Source of the DNA: Chamaea fasciata | Lineage: Eukaryota > Chordata > Aves > Passeriformes > Sylviidae | Length of the DNA stretch: 64,000 nucleotides | Direction of reading: 5' to 3' | Assembly: GCA_029207755.1 (NCBI GenBank) | Contig: JARCOQ010000001.1 | Location: 96,018,640-96,082,639 of the forward strand | Shown here: piece by piece, positions 61,633 through 64,000 of the stretch | How positions within the stretch are numbered: the first letter of the stretch is position 1 | How the letters are laid out: each line of letters opens with the position of its first letter | Made by a program: the position numbers and the translations under genes | Notes under the pieces: generated by a model | Told to the model about the DNA's origin: nothing | Databases searched by the model: none | What the model saw: the letters and a program-made list of their open reading frames with translations, nothing else

Positions 61633-63860
61633 ACATGGTTTCAGTTCACCAAATCTGAGTTCTTGGTAGTTAGCATACATAATTCAGCAGCCTCCCAAAA
61701 TATTTGCAAACTTCCCTTAATCCTCTAAAATAAACCCATTTACCAGTTTCAAGTGAGCTCTTCAAACCAGGTTGTGCTTGCAAAAAGCAAGATTTTTCAG
61801 TGTCTAAAATGAAAACCCAAGAAATCTCATCAGAAAAAAAAACTGATAAGGGTTTGCTAGTTTGTAGCACAACATGTCTGTAATATGCTGCAGAACAAAC
61901 TGATGGATTTGTATTTATAAGCAAAGTGGTCTGCAGGTCATCACAGAATTTAGAAATGCTAGTGTTCTTAATTTAGCATTACAATTCAGAAGTCAGAGTA
62001 ATTCAGTAAAAATTTAACATTCATTAATGTTTTTCACCACCCTTCTGCATCATGTAAGATGGCCACAGCAAACACAGTTTTAGAAATGCATTGCTGTAAT
62101 TCTTCACTAAAGAGAGAAAAAAATATTAGAAATGAGTAACCAAAACATTTCCAATACCTCATTTGGAATAATCAAATATAGACTTTATTTTCATAGCCAT
62201 GTATTATAAAATACATGTGCCTCTTCTTCATAGTAAAGGTGATAATTATAACTGCACTAAAGAACCATATTTCAGCCGCTGCATTCATCAGAAGGAAAGC
62301 AGTTATAAGAAAATGAAGTATTCCTGCCTCACGTCTAACCCGGGTGTCTGAATTTAAACTAACCACTTTACTTATATTCATCAGGCCATATTCTTATCTA
62401 CACAAAATAAAATAAAGCAAATACATTTCATATGAAAGTATGATCTGAAATACAGTTCCTATGGAAGATATTCCACTATAGCCCCATTATGGGACCAACT
62501 GAGCCTTTGCATTAATTTCATAGCAACTAGGATGGCTGATCCCAAAAGAGCACATGATTTTACACATTCTCAGCACTACCCTGTACCTGGCTACTCCATG
62601 AGATTTTATAAACTTTAGGTTTCTTTCATTCCTAATGTTTTAAATAATAGATGGCAAGCATTATTATTTCTGCAATGAAAAATTGCTATTGTCAGCTACC
62701 AGCATGATGGCAACACAAGTGCTCAAATATGATGTTCTTTTCCATTGTTTTACTTCCTCACACCTAACTGATTTATAGGCTGCTTTGCTTTGCTTTTGAA
62801 AAGAAAGGCATGAGTCACAGAAGGAAAACAGTATGTTCTTGGGGTAATAATTATCACTCTGGTTTTGCCATTGTTGCCTTGACCTCTAGGAGGTTTTAGA
62901 TGGCTTTTTTAGTACAAAACTACTGTAAGTTTTGATATGTAAAGAGGTGAAAGAAATACACAGGTAAAAAAGATTAAATATTAGCATCATCTTCTCAGCT
63001 TTCACTGAGAGCTTAAAAAAAAAAGCAGCAACTGTATCTGTATGAGAAGCTCAAAGGGAGACAATCCTACCAAAGAAGACCAAATGACAGTGTCTACTAC
63101 ACCAGTCCTTTTTCTATACCCCACCAAACACTATGCTGTAAATCAGCTACACTGACATGAGGCAACACAAAGTGCAGGTTTACTCAACCTTCCTTCACAG
63201 AGACACTAAACTGACAAAGAGTATTTCTTCTATAAAATCTGGACTAACAAAACTGAGAGGATTTACAGCTGGCTAAATGTGGGATTTTGATCACCCTTCT
63301 CAGTTAGATCTACAGAGGAAAAATAGGTATTACACTTCAGACACATACAGGACTTTAGGCGACAACATTGCAGAAAATTACCCAGAGGCCAGGCAATATG
63401 AAGGCCTTTTGTTGTGTAAGCACATTCGTGATTTGCAGCATTTTTATCATGACTTTGCCCAAGTTAAACCAGAACCAATGTAGTAGACTGTCTACAGGGA
63501 TATGGATCCCAACACAAATACAGACACCTCCCTCCTACATGACACAAATGAGGAAGGGTGGGACTCCCCCTGATCAGTACTGTTCTGGATCTAAAATTTC
63601 ATGTGCTGGTCACTCAAACATCCAGTTTCCAGCAGCCTCAGGTTGCCTTTCGCATGAGAAAATCACATGCAAAAATCCAGAATCAAGACTTTTCTGAGAA
63701 TATTTGAAAGAATGAACCAAAGGTGTCAGCTTTCTAATTTTGAGACCATTACCGTGGGAACATATTAGCTCACACCAATCAGTGGCTCACTTCAGCCGCA
63801 AAACAAACCCAGTGGTTTGTCTGAGATATCCACTAGGGATTTGTATTGAGATTTGATGCT
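61633..63860. other. intronic or flanking, nothing certain
   Basis: AT-rich. The plus frame at 63,277-63,483 has a protein-like composition (see findings) but no family resemblance. Nothing else recognised. Confidence 0.5.
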
Positions 63861-64000
63861 AGGGAATATGACGACCCTATCTGGAAGGAAATGGAAGAGG
63901 CCGTTACCCAGGAAAAGAGATGGCTGAGATACTCGATGACTTTTTTGCCTTGGTCTTCACTGGCAAATGCTCCAGTGAGACCCCTCAACTTGCAGAAGGC
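63861..64000 (+). mobile_element. CR1 LINE fragment, ORF2
   Basis: In plus orientation the segment 63,918-64,000 translates as MAEILDDFFALVFTGK followed by CSSETPQ, matching the CR1 ORF2 block between endonuclease and reverse transcriptase (K-A-E-x-L-N-x-F-F-A-x-V-F-T-x-K pattern). The upstream 50 bases are probably the same copy. It runs off the right edge. Confidence 0.8.

Noticed and set aside
1..64000. CRISPR arrays, operons, bacterial-type genes, tRNA or rRNA genes
   Set aside because: None seen; the sequence is eukaryotic and the repeats are LTRs, LINE fragments and microsatellites.

Overview
The window is vertebrate nuclear DNA, almost certainly from a bird and probably a songbird. 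It carries fragments of CR1, the characteristic LINE of bird genomes, many avian-type LTRs, and an endogenous retrovirus whose envelope has the layout of avian alpharetroviruses. It is AT-rich and mostly non-coding. The one host coding exon I recognise is the last exon of RAMP3, on the minus strand at 44,683-44,938, identified by a conserved 84-residue translation. Upstream RAMP3 exons would lie to the right. I could not find them before base 64,000, so 44,939-64,000 is best read as RAMP3 intron or 5' flank, and 1-43,800 as the intergenic region downstream of the gene.

Left part (1-43,800): a CR1 remnant (1-1,260, minus), three LTRs of one loosely related family (3,494-4,176 minus; 17,944-18,464 minus; 37,857-38,550 plus), a different LTR pair (9,346-9,990 with a perfect target duplication, and a diverged relative ending at 17,634), an older LTR at about 5,575-6,782, short CR1 tails and several A-rich or microsatellite tracts. 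Between them I see no gene. One unexplained open segment (26,828-27,073, minus) looks like part of a broken coding sequence.

Right part (44,939-64,000): a solo LTR at 46,389-46,791 belongs to the same family as the LTR of the retrovirus at 51,392-56,052. That provirus has a 5' LTR reduced to its last 67 bases, a primer-binding-like site, a leader with 28-bp repeats, a short gag reading frame, no recognisable pol, an env that is open apart from one in-frame stop near its start, a polypurine tract and a complete 3' LTR. A young solo LTR (53,254-53,772) has inserted between gag and env. Its near-identical sister lies at 61,107-61,627. Another solo LTR (50,496-51,284, minus) abuts the damaged 5' end. 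The provirus lies antisense to RAMP3. A CR1 fragment enters at the right edge.

The genes do not form a pathway. The window is a RAMP3 3' end in a region repeatedly hit by LTR elements. The items most worth following up are the retained env in a provirus that has lost pol, the unidentified sequence standing where pol should be, and the changed RAMP3 C-terminus. No previously undescribed system can be claimed from the sequence alone.
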